DNA from: Rhizobium sp. BT03
GTDB taxonomy: Bacteria > Pseudomonadota > Alphaproteobacteria > Rhizobiales > Rhizobiaceae
NCBI RefSeq assembly: GCF_030053155.1
Contig: NZ_CP125645.1
Location: forward strand, 62,001 to 126,000
Length of the DNA: 64,000 nt
Direction of reading: 5' to 3'
The position numbers and the translations under genes are program-made. Below, piece by piece: positions 42,919 to 50,884 of this stretch. The notes under the pieces were generated by a model. That model made no database searches and was not told the DNA's origin. It saw nothing but the letters and a program-made list of their open reading frames with translations. The stretch's first letter is position 1. Every line of letters begins with the position of its first letter.

Positions 42919-44649
42919 ATGGGCACTGCTTTCTTCGACGCGACAAACGGATCAGAGACGCCACCGCCGGACGGCGATGCCGTTTCGGCCCGCGGTGAGG
43001 CGGCGAAAGCCGGGCTGCGCGGGGCGGCTATGCTGCAGGCGCTGGCCGCCGTCATCTGGATCCCGCAGGCCGGCTTGCTCGCCGTCTCGGTCGGCCGCAT
43101 TGCCGATGGCGGCGGCTTGCACGACGTCCTCTGGCCGGCTCTCGGCATCCTCACCCTCGGATTGGCAAGAAGCTGTCTCGACGCAGCCGGCGGCCGTCTT
43201 GCCTTTCAGGCTGCGCGCGCCGAGCTCAGCCGCAGGCGGCAGGTCGCGGCGGCGGCCCTTTGCCTGTCGTCGCCGATCGATCGTGGCCGGCCGGCCTCCG
43301 GCGAAGCCGCGAGCGTCATCGGCGAGCAGGCCGAACTCATCGTGCCCTATCTCGCCCGCTTCCAGCCGGCGCGGGTGAAGGCGAGCCTCGTGCCGCTGGT
43401 CATCCTTGCCGCGATCCTTCCCGTCTCCTGGATCGCCGCGCTGGTTTTGCTGTTCGCCGCGCCGCTCATCCCCATCTTCATGGCGCTGATCGGCTGGCGT
43501 GCGCAGGCGGCCAGCGAAAAACAACTCGTTGCAACAGGTGGCCTCAACGGTTTCCTGCTCGACCGACTGCGTGGACTGGCGACGATCCGGGCGCTCGATG
43601 CGGTGGAGGCCACCGCGCTCAGGCTGCGCCGCGAGGCGGAATCGTTGCGTATGCGCACCATGGCGGTGCTGAAGATTGCTTTTCTCTCCTCGGCCGTGCT
43701 CGAGCTTTTTGCCGCACTCGGCGTGGCGATGATTGCCGTCTATGTCGGCTTCAGTCTGCTCGGTGAGATCCGCTTCGGCACGTGGGCAGGCCGGCTCGAC
43801 CTGGCCGAGGGATTGTTCATTCTGCTGCTGGCGCCGGCCTTCTTCGAACCGCTGCGCGAGCTTTCGGCCGTCTGGCACGATCGGGCGGCCGGCGAAGCGG
43901 CGCTGAAAGCGCTGGATACTCTGGCTGCTGGTGGTTTGCCGATCCGGGGATCGGCCGAGGCCGCGGCGCTTACCCGCACCGAGGCGCCGGCCATCCGCTT
44001 CGATAGTCTCGCTTTTCGCTATGGCGCAGACGAACCGCTGATCCTCGACGGTTTCAACCTCGATATCGCTGCCGGCGAACATCTGGCGCTTCTCGGCGCC
44101 AGCGGATCCGGCAAATCGACGCTCCTGTCGCTGATGGCGGGACTGGCCCCCTGCACCGGCGGCCGCATCGTCATCGGCGATGTCGAGCTCGCGGATGAGA
44201 CTGCTGCGGCATTGCGCAGCGGCATGGCCTCGATCGGCCAGAAGCCGCATATCTTTGCCGGCACCGTTGCGGGGAATATCGCACTCGGCAGAGCCGGCGT
44301 GCTGCGCGGCGATGTGGCCGACGCACTGGATGCCGCCAGACTCGGAAAGGTGGCGGAGGCCTATGGCGGCCGGCCGCTCGGCGAGGGCGGCATCGGACTG
44401 TCCGGCGGCGAGGTGCTCAGGCTTGCGATCGCGCGGGCGGCCTGTAATCCGCATCTGAGGATCATCCTCGCCGACGAGCCGACCGCGCATCTCGATGCCG
44501 CCACCGCAGCCGACGTGACCGAGAGCCTGCTTTCGCTCGCGAGGGGCCGCACGTTGATCGTTGCCACTCACGATCCGCGGCTGGCCGCGCGCATGCATCG
44601 CAGCATCCGCATCGACGCCGATATCATGATGAGGGAGGCCGCCGAATGA
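42919..44649 (+). CDS. cydD: Cytochrome bd assembly ABC exporter subunit CydD
   Basis: The 576-residue half-transporter has an N-terminal six-helix membrane domain and a C-terminal ATPase with Walker A GASGSGKSTL, a degenerate signature (GLSGGEVLRLAIARA) and Walker B IILADEPTAHLDA. CydDC exports cysteine and glutathione to the periplasm and is needed for haem insertion into cytochrome bd. The N-terminus (GSETPPPDGDAVSARGEAAK) is a soluble leader of about 30 residues. It overlaps cydC by four bases (ATGA). Confidence 0.92.
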   Translation: MGTAFFDATNGSETPPPDGDAVSARGEAAKAGLRGAAMLQALAAVIWIPQAGLLAVSVGRIADGGGLHDVLWPALGILTLGLARSCLDAAGGRLAFQAARAELSRRRQVAAAALCLSSPIDRGRPASGEAASVIGEQAELIVPYLARFQPARVKASLVPLVILAAILPVSWIAALVLLFAAPLIPIFMALIGWRAQAASEKQLVATGGLNGFLLDRLRGLATIRALDAVEATALRLRREAESLRMRTMAVLKIAFLSSAVLELFAALGVAMIAVYVGFSLLGEIRFGTWAGRLDLAEGLFILLLAPAFFEPLRELSAVWHDRAAGEAALKALDTLAAGGLPIRGSAEAAALTRTEAPAIRFDSLAFRYGADEPLILDGFNLDIAAGEHLALLGASGSGKSTLLSLMAGLAPCTGGRIVIGDVELADETAAALRSGMASIGQKPHIFAGTVAGNIALGRAGVLRGDVADALDAARLGKVAEAYGGRPLGEGGIGLSGGEVLRLAIARAACNPHLRIILADEPTAHLDAATAADVTESLLSLARGRTLIVATHDPRLAARMHRSIRIDADIMMREAAE

Positions 44650-46334
44650 GCAGATTTGCTGCAGACCTCAAGCCGATCCTGCGTCTGTTTCTTGCCGAGC
44701 GCCGGCCCGCTCTGCTGCTCGGCGCCGCCCTTTCGGCGGCGACGGTCACGGCGGGCATCGCCCTGCTCGGCCTGTCCGGCTGGTTCATCACCGCCACCTC
44801 GCTTGCCGGCCTTTCCGCCGCCGCCATCACCTTCGATGTTTTTGCGCCCTCGGCCGGTATCCGCCTGCTCGCCATTGTCAGGACGGCGGCGCGCTACGGG
44901 GAAAGGCTTGCGACCCATGACGCGACGCTCGGTGTGCTCGCAGCCTTGCGCGAAAGACTGTTTCGCGGCTTTGCCGAACCGGGCGCGGCGCGCGCGCTCC
45001 TGCATCGTCCGGCACGGCTGCTCTTCCGTCTGACGGCCGATATCGATGCGCTCGACTCCCTTTATCTCAGGATCCTCGTGCCGGCCGCGGTGGCGATCGG
45101 CGCCACCTTTGCGGCAAGCCTGGTGCTGGGACTCATGCATCCCTTGCTCGGTCTGTTCTCCGGCCTTTTTCTCGCCGGTGCCGGCCTCGGCCTGCCCTTG
45201 ATCGCCGCCCGGGCGGCTCGCAAACATGCCCGCCGGCGCGCCCACGGCATCGAGGCGCTGCGGTCGCGGACGATCGATCTCGTCGCCGGCCAGACCGACC
45301 TCCTGATGGCCGGCCGGCTTGCGGCGCAAAGGCAGGCAATCGCTGCGGCAGACCATTACACCGCCGGCGCCGACGACCGATTGAACCGCGTCGAGACCGG
45401 CCTGACCTTCGGCTTCGGCTTGGTCTCCACCCTGCTGTTGACGGCATCGCTGCTTGCCGTCGCCGCTCTTGCGGAGACCAAGGCGATCACCGCTCCCGTC
45501 GCAGCTCTCGGCCTGCTGGTCGCCTTCGCGGCGACCGAACCCTTCGCGGCACTGCGCCGCGGCGCGCTGGAACTTGGGCGGACGCTGCTTGCGGCAAGGC
45601 GCGTGGCGCCGCGGCTTGCCGGCGCGCGGGCATCCGATCCATTGGCGGCGGCGCTGCCGGGATATGCTTTTTCGCTGACGGATGTCTCCGCCTTCCACGA
45701 AAATTCCGCCGTGCCCGCACTCCAGGGCATCGAGCTGACGCTTCGGCAAGGCGAACGCTTGGCCGTGATCGGCAGCAGCGGCGCCGGCAAGTCGAGCCTG
45801 CTCGCCCTGCTTTCCGGCGAGCTGCCGGCGAGCGCGGGGGATGCTGCGGCGACAAGGGCGACCTTGCTGACGCAGCGGACGGAACTCTTCGAGGATAATT
45901 TGCGCGGCAATCTCGCTCTTGCCAACCCAGGCGCCAGCGAAGCGCGTCTGCGGGAAGCGCTCGCTGCCGCCGGTCTGCTTGCGGATGTCGAGGCCATGGC
46001 GCGGGGGATCGATACGCCGCTCGGCGAAGGCGGGCTCGGCCTTTCCGGCGGTCAGTCGCGCCGGCTGGCGCTGGCCCGGCTCTTCCTGCGCGACACGCCG
46101 CTCTGGCTGCTCGATGAACCCACAGAGGGCCTCGACGGCGCCACGGCCCGCGACGTGCTCGGTCGCCTGTCGGCGATGGCGGCCGGCCGCTCGCTGGTGA
46201 TCGCCACCCATATCCGCCGCGAGGCTGTTATCGCAGACCGCATCGCCGTCATCGAAGGCGGCCGCATCACAGAAGTTTCGCGCCGCGGAGAGGCGGCGTT
46301 CGAAAAGGCGCTCGACCGGCTTCGGCCGGACTGA
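44646..46334 (+). CDS. cydC: Cytochrome bd assembly ABC exporter subunit CydC
   Basis: The 562-residue partner of CydD has the CydC opening LRLFLAERRPALLLGAALSA and GLSGWFITATSLAG, six membrane helices, and an ATPase domain with Walker A GSSGAGKSSLL, signature LGLSGGQSRRLALARLF and Walker B LWLLDEPTEGLDG. The His switch (VIATHIRREAVIADR) is present. It is followed 76 bases later by cydA. Confidence 0.92.
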   Translation: MSRFAADLKPILRLFLAERRPALLLGAALSAATVTAGIALLGLSGWFITATSLAGLSAAAITFDVFAPSAGIRLLAIVRTAARYGERLATHDATLGVLAALRERLFRGFAEPGAARALLHRPARLLFRLTADIDALDSLYLRILVPAAVAIGATFAASLVLGLMHPLLGLFSGLFLAGAGLGLPLIAARAARKHARRRAHGIEALRSRTIDLVAGQTDLLMAGRLAAQRQAIAAADHYTAGADDRLNRVETGLTFGFGLVSTLLLTASLLAVAALAETKAITAPVAALGLLVAFAATEPFAALRRGALELGRTLLAARRVAPRLAGARASDPLAAALPGYAFSLTDVSAFHENSAVPALQGIELTLRQGERLAVIGSSGAGKSSLLALLSGELPASAGDAAATRATLLTQRTELFEDNLRGNLALANPGASEARLREALAAAGLLADVEAMARGIDTPLGEGGLGLSGGQSRRLALARLFLRDTPLWLLDEPTEGLDGATARDVLGRLSAMAAGRSLVIATHIRREAVIADRIAVIEGGRITEVSRRGEAAFEKALDRLRPD

Positions 46335-46410
46335 GCGAATTCGCATGCCCTCAGGCGCCACCCGGCGCTGAGGAACGCTCCGTACCCCGTGGGACCGTGG
46401 GAGAAAGACA

Positions 46411-47991
46411 ATGGAACTAGATATCGTTGCGCTATCGCGCTTTCAATTCGCGCTGACGGCGCTTTACCACTTCCTGTTCGTACCGCTGACGCTCGGTCTG
46501 TCCGTGCTGCTCGCGATCATGGAAACCGTCTATGTGATGACCGGCCGCCAGATCTGGCGGCAGATGACGAAATTCTGGGGGACGCTGTTCGGCATCAATT
46601 TCGTGATCGGCGTCGCCACCGGCATCGTCATGGAATTCCAGTTCGGCATGAACTGGAGCTATTATAGCTATTATGTCGGCGACATCTTCGGCGCGCCGCT
46701 GGCGATCGAAGGCCTGATGGCCTTCTTCCTCGAGGCGACCTTCGTCGGCCTGTTCTTTTTCGGCTGGGACAAGCTGTCGAAGGTCGGCCATCTCGTCGCC
46801 ACCTGGGCGGTGGCGCTCGGCTCGAATTTTTCAGCGCTCTGGATCCTCATTGCCAATGGCTGGATGCAGAATCCGGTGGGATCGGCGCTCAATCCGCAGA
46901 CGATGCGCATGGAGATCACAAGCTTCTTCGACGTGGTCTTCAATCCGGTCGCCCAGGCGAAATTCGTCCATACGGTATCGGCGGGTTATGTCTGCGCCTC
47001 GATCTTCGTGCTCGGCGTCTCGGCCTGGTATGTGCTGAAGGGCCGGCATGTCGAGCTTGCCAAGCGCTCGATGACGGTCGCCGCTTCCTTCGGTCTCGCT
47101 TCGGCGCTCTCGGTGGTCGTGCTCGGCGACGAGAGCGGTTATCTCGCCACCGAAAACCAGAAGATGAAGCTCGCGGCGATCGAGGGCATGTGGAAGACCG
47201 AGCCGGCGCCGGCCGCCTTCACCGCCTTCGGCTTCCCGGATCAGGAAGCGCGCGAAACGCATTTCGCCGTCCACATTCCCTGGGTCATGGGCCTGATCGG
47301 CACACGGTCGCTGACGACAGAGATCCCCGGCATCGACAAGCTCGAACAGCAGGCCGAAACCCGCATCCGCGACGGCATCAAGGCTTACGACGCGCTGATG
47401 CAGATCCGCTCAGCCCCGGCGCAGGATCAGGTGGCGCAGGAGGTGCGCAGCTCCTTCGAGGATCTCGGCCATGATCTCGGTTATGCCCTTCTGCTGAAGC
47501 GCTATGTCGACGATCCCCGGCAGGCCACCGACGCGCAGATCGTCCAGGCGGCGCGCGATACGATCCCGCATGTGCCGACGCTCTTCTGGTCCTTCCGCAT
47601 CATGGTCGGCCTTGGCATCTTCTTCATCCTCTTGACATCAACCTTCTTCTGGCTTTCGGCGCGCCGCCATCTCGACAAATATCCGCTGCTTCTCAGGATT
47701 GCCGTGCTGGCGATCCCCCTGCCCTGGGTCGCGATCGAGCTTGGCTGGGTCGTCGCCGAGTTCGGCCGCCAGCCCTGGGTGATCGAAGGCGTCCTGCCGA
47801 CGGCGGCGGCCGTCTCCAGCCTCGGCGCCGGCACCGTGTTGCTGACGATCATCGGTTTTGCAGCACTTTACACGGTGCTGATCGTCATCGAGATGAGCCT
47901 GATGATCAAGACGATCCGCCAAGGGCCGGAGCCGGACGACGAGCCGGAAGCCGTGCTGATTTCCGAAACCCTCGTCCCGGCCGCGGAGTGA
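46411..47991 (+). CDS. cydA: Cytochrome bd ubiquinol oxidase subunit I (CydA)
   Basis: The 526-residue membrane protein has the CydA start LSRFQFALTALYHFLFVPLT, where the His near residue 19 is a haem b595 ligand, then VIGVATGIVMEFQFGMNWSY, FGAPLAIEGLMAFFLEATFV and a late His and Met region (HTVSAGYVCASIFVLGVSAW; FWSFRIMVGLGIFFILLTST). The quinol-binding Q loop (residues about 250-340) is of intermediate length. It reduces oxygen to water with high affinity at the inner membrane. Confidence 0.95.
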   Translation: MELDIVALSRFQFALTALYHFLFVPLTLGLSVLLAIMETVYVMTGRQIWRQMTKFWGTLFGINFVIGVATGIVMEFQFGMNWSYYSYYVGDIFGAPLAIEGLMAFFLEATFVGLFFFGWDKLSKVGHLVATWAVALGSNFSALWILIANGWMQNPVGSALNPQTMRMEITSFFDVVFNPVAQAKFVHTVSAGYVCASIFVLGVSAWYVLKGRHVELAKRSMTVAASFGLASALSVVVLGDESGYLATENQKMKLAAIEGMWKTEPAPAAFTAFGFPDQEARETHFAVHIPWVMGLIGTRSLTTEIPGIDKLEQQAETRIRDGIKAYDALMQIRSAPAQDQVAQEVRSSFEDLGHDLGYALLLKRYVDDPRQATDAQIVQAARDTIPHVPTLFWSFRIMVGLGIFFILLTSTFFWLSARRHLDKYPLLLRIAVLAIPLPWVAIELGWVVAEFGRQPWVIEGVLPTAAAVSSLGAGTVLLTIIGFAALYTVLIVIEMSLMIKTIRQGPEPDDEPEAVLISETLVPAAE

Positions 47992-47997
47992 GCCGCC

Positions 47998-49152
47998 ATG
48001 ATCCTTCACGAACTCCTCGATTATGAAACCCTGCGTCTCATCTGGTGGCTGCTGCTCGGCGTTCTGCTGATCGCCTTTGCGGCGACAGGCGGCTTCGACC
48101 TCGGCGTCGGCACGCTTCTGCCCTTCGTCGCCAGGACCGATACGGAACGGCGCGTGGTCATCAACACCATCGGCGCCACCTGGGAAGGCAACCAGGTCTG
48201 GCTGATCCTCGGCGGCGGCGCCATCTTCGCCGCCTGGCCGCCGCTTTATGCAGTCTCGTTTTCGGGCTTCTACCTGGCGATGTTTGCGATCCTTTTCGCG
48301 CTCATCCTGCGCCCGGTCGGCTTCAAATATCGCTCGAAGCGGGACAGCGCCCGCTGGCGCAACGGCTGGGACTGGGCGCTCTTTATCGGCGGCTTTGTGC
48401 CGTCGCTGATCTTCGGCGTCGCCGTCGGCAATGTGCTGCAGGGCGTGCCCTTCCGCTTTGCCGACGACATGCGGATCTTTTACGAAGGCTCGTTCTTCGC
48501 TCTGCTCAACCCCTTTGCCCTGCTTTGCGGCCTGCTCTCCCTCGCCATGCTGACGATGCATGGTGCGGCCTGGCTGGTGCTGAAGGCGAGCGGCTTGGTT
48601 GCGGAACGGGCCAGAAGTTATGGCAGCATCGCCGCCCTTGTTACCATCGTGCTGTTTGCGCTGGGCGGCCTCTTTCTGTGGGTCGGCGTCGGCGGCTACC
48701 GTATCACCAGCGATATCAGCCCGATCGGACCTTCCAATCCGCTGCTGAAAACGGTGGTGATCGAAAAGAGCGCCTGGCTTGTCAATTACGCCGACCATTC
48801 CTGGATGATCGCCGCACCCGTTCTCGGCTTTGCCGGCGCGGCCCTGGCCTTTATCGCCATGCGGGCAAGGCGCGAGGTGATGACACTGCTCTTCAGCACC
48901 GTCGCGATAACAGGTATCATCTCGACGGTCGGTCTCTCGATGTTCCCGTTCATCCTGCCCTCCTCGCTCGATCCGCGCTCGAGCCTGACGGTCTGGGACG
49001 CATCCTCCAGCCATATGACGCTGTTCATCATGCTGGTGGTGTCGGCGATTTTCCTGCCGATCATCTTTGCCTACACGGCCTGGGTCTACAAGGTTCTGTG
49101 GGGCAAGGTCGACGAGAAGTCCGTGACCGACAAGAACAGCCACGCCTACTGA
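47998..49152 (+). CDS. cydB: Cytochrome bd ubiquinol oxidase subunit II (CydB)
   Basis: The 384-residue subunit has the typical LIWWLLLGVLLIAFAATGGF then DLGVGTLLPFVARTDTERR opening and NTIGATWEGNQVWLILGGGA, a family signature, with about eight membrane helices in total. It begins seven bases after the cydA stop. The C-terminus (YTAWVYKVLWGKVDEKSVTD) matches cyanide-sensitive CydB rather than CioB forms, though this distinction is weak from sequence alone. Confidence 0.95.
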   Translation: MILHELLDYETLRLIWWLLLGVLLIAFAATGGFDLGVGTLLPFVARTDTERRVVINTIGATWEGNQVWLILGGGAIFAAWPPLYAVSFSGFYLAMFAILFALILRPVGFKYRSKRDSARWRNGWDWALFIGGFVPSLIFGVAVGNVLQGVPFRFADDMRIFYEGSFFALLNPFALLCGLLSLAMLTMHGAAWLVLKASGLVAERARSYGSIAALVTIVLFALGGLFLWVGVGGYRITSDISPIGPSNPLLKTVVIEKSAWLVNYADHSWMIAAPVLGFAGAALAFIAMRARREVMTLLFSTVAITGIISTVGLSMFPFILPSSLDPRSSLTVWDASSSHMTLFIMLVVSAIFLPIIFAYTAWVYKVLWGKVDEKSVTDKNSHAY

Positions 49153-49165
49153 GGGAGACGAAACG

Positions 49166-49279
49166 ATGTGGTATTTTGCATGGATCCTCGGCCTGCCGCT
49201 GGCAGCCGCCTTCGCCGTCCTCAACGCCATGTGGTATGAGCTGACGGACGACGCAGCCCGGAAGAAGGGGTCTGAGTAG
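49166..49279 (+). CDS. cydX: Cytochrome bd small subunit CydX
   Basis: A 37-residue protein starts 13 bases after the cydB stop with GGGAGACGAAACG as ribosome site. Its sequence starts MWYFAWILGLPLAAAFAVLN and continues AMWYELTDDAARKKGSE: one membrane helix with the MWYFAWILG opening and the NAMWYE turn of CydX proteins. CydX stabilises the haem groups of cytochrome bd. It completes the oxidase operon. Confidence 0.93.
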   Translation: MWYFAWILGLPLAAAFAVLNAMWYELTDDAARKKGSE

Positions 49280-49325
49280 TAACGAAGCAGAAAGGGCGAT
49301 TCTGGCTCGACCCGAGGTTCGCTGC

Positions 49326-50027
49326 TCAGCGATTTGTGAGAGAAGCGGCCCTCAATCTGCCATTTTGCCGGCACTCAATTCGAGGATGTTCAAAGTCGTC
49401 ATTGTTGAAAATCACGTATGCAGTTGAAGCCGGTAAGCTGAAGCGTTGGTAGATATCAAAGGCTGGTCGATACCGTTCTGCATAGAGGAGGCGAGCGGTC
49501 TCTACGCCTCCGAGACGGCTTGCATCCCTGTTGATACCTCTCTCCTCCGAAACAAGTTCCGAAGTTTCGACGAAGATCGTCAGATCCCATCCGTTGCAGA
49601 GTTCGGGCCGCTGGAGAAATGTGCCGTCGACGATGAGAATGGCATTCGCCGATGCCAATTGTGCCTCCTGTTCAATAGGCTGGTCAGTGTCGAGATCGAA
49701 CGAGGCTGTGCGATATCGGCGATCGCCAAGTGGGCCCAAAGGAGCGAGGAGAAGTGTATTGATAGCCTGAAGGTCACGAGCGTCATGGTAATAGCCTTCA
49801 GCGGAATACCGTCCGCGTGCATAACGTTCCGACTGCGGTCTATGGAAGCCGTCGACAGAAGTACGAATAACCTCCCTACCTTGAATTAACGCGGCCAGTT
49901 CGTTCGCCAGCGTTGTCTTCCCCGATGCCGTTCGCCCATCAATTGCGATCCGGACGGGGGATGCTGAACGCATGTCTGCGATGTCCGACGCCAGCATTTT
50001 CAGCGCAGCAAGTCGATAATTTCGCAT
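49326..50027 (-). CDS. Uridine kinase-like P-loop phosphotransferase
   Basis: The 233-residue protein has an early Walker A (VRIAIDGRTASGKTTLANEL), the phosphate-acceptor region VIRTSVDGFHRPQSERYARG then RYSAEGYYHDARDL, and LIVDGTFLQRPELCNGWDLT as Walker B-like strand. This pattern is that of uridine kinase/phosphoribulokinase relatives that act on small hydroxylated molecules. The true nucleoside or sugar substrate is unknown. It stands alone, converging on cydX. RBS GGGAGATATTTGA precedes the ATG. Confidence 0.78.
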   Translation of the reverse strand: MRNYRLAALKMLASDIADMRSASPVRIAIDGRTASGKTTLANELAALIQGREVIRTSVDGFHRPQSERYARGRYSAEGYYHDARDLQAINTLLLAPLGPLGDRRYRTASFDLDTDQPIEQEAQLASANAILIVDGTFLQRPELCNGWDLTIFVETSELVSEERGINRDASRLGGVETARLLYAERYRPAFDIYQRFSLPASTAYVIFNNDDFEHPRIECRQNGRLRAASLTNR

Positions 50028-50162
50028 TCAAATATCTCCCGACAATCGAGACAATATCCTCTCGCGCGCGACGCGCGATGCAACAAGACGGTGCTTGGTA
50101 TCCTCCAACACTTTCGGTGATGCTTCCTTTGGCGTGCCGGAAGAAAATGGCGGTGCAGGAGT

Positions 50163-50703
50163 TTATTCCAGTGCGAGCTGGATTATTTCTGCTTCTGTTC
50201 GTCCGAAAAGCGCAGCAATCACGGACAATCCGAAATCGATGCCCGAGGTTACACCGCCTGCGGTGATCAGATTGCCATCCTGAACGACACGCTCCTCGAC
50301 AGGCGTGGCGCCAAAGCGAGGCAGGAAATCGAGCGCATTCCAGTGGGGTCGTCGCGCGTTTGCCCTTGAGCAACCCCGCTCCCAGCACCAGCGCGCCAGT
50401 GCAGACGGATGTGATGTAGCGCGCCTTCGCCGCCCGCTGCCGAACAAAAGCGAGCACCATTTCGTCGAGCAACAGCGCGTTGATACCGCTTCCGCCCGGA
50501 ATACAGAGAACGTCGAGTGGCGGGCATTCCGCAAAGGTCGTGGTCGGCGTCAAAGACAGTCGGGTAGAGGCCAGAACGGGCTGCAAATCCTTCCAGATCA
50601 GATGAACCTCTGTTCCTTCAGCCGAGGCGAAGACCTCGTAAGGGCCGGTGAGATCGAGTTGTTGAACATCGGGGAAGACGAGGATTCCGCAAGAATGCGG
50701 CAT
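50163..50703 (-). pseudogene. Frameshifted DJ-1/PfpI-family gene (isonitrile hydratase-like)
   Basis: Frame one gives MPHSCGILVFPDVQQLDLTG, PLDVLCIPGGSGINALLLDE and the nucleophile elbow ITSVCTGALVLGAGLLKGKR, typical of DJ-1/PfpI proteins of the isonitrile hydratase group. After KRATT the frame is lost; the neighbouring frame continues exactly as the family does (HWNALDFLPRFGATPVEERV, then GGVTSGIDFGLSVIAALFGR). One surplus base in the C-run complementary to 50345-50348 explains the shift: 541 bases equals 180 codons plus one. The end also lacks about 25 residues usual in relatives. It is either decayed or a sequencing error. Confidence 0.85.
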
Positions 50704-50769
50704 GGGGAAACTCCTGATTGACTTTCCCAATCCTAGTGGAACTATGATTGGCGAATCACCCCTCGGTTT

Positions 50770-50841
50770 ATGCCAAATAACCCTCGCCGTATCGAAATCC
50801 TGACCTTCCCCGACAGCCAGCTTCTTGATGTGGCCGGCCCC
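50770..50841 (+). pseudogene. 5' remnant of a GlxA/AraC-type regulator gene
   Basis: The first 24 codons (MPNNPRRIEILTFPDSQLLD then VAGP) are those of a GlxA-type regulator, whose DJ-1-like domain opens this way, but homology stops abruptly and a terminator begins at 50846. The reading frame continues only through that hairpin. It diverges from the broken DJ-1 gene; such regulators often stand divergent to isonitrile hydratase-like genes, so this is probably one decayed gene pair. Confidence 0.65.
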
Positions 50842-50845
50842 TCGG

Positions 50846-50874
50846 AAAGGGCGCGGCTTCGAGCCGCGCCCTTT
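50846..50874. terminator. Terminator hairpin next to the fusion oxidoreductase gene
   Basis: AAAGGGCGCGGCT (50846-50858) and AGCCGCGCCCTTT (50862-50874) form a perfect 13-bp stem with a three-base loop, ten bases beyond the stop codon of the minus-strand fusion gene. Confidence 0.8.
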
Positions 50875-50884
50875 CTTCTATTTA

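Noticed and set aside
42952..49374. Several antisense frames of 500-600 codons opposite cydD, cydC, cydA and cydB
   Set aside because: They are products of codon bias in GC-rich genes; the plus-strand genes are clear family members.
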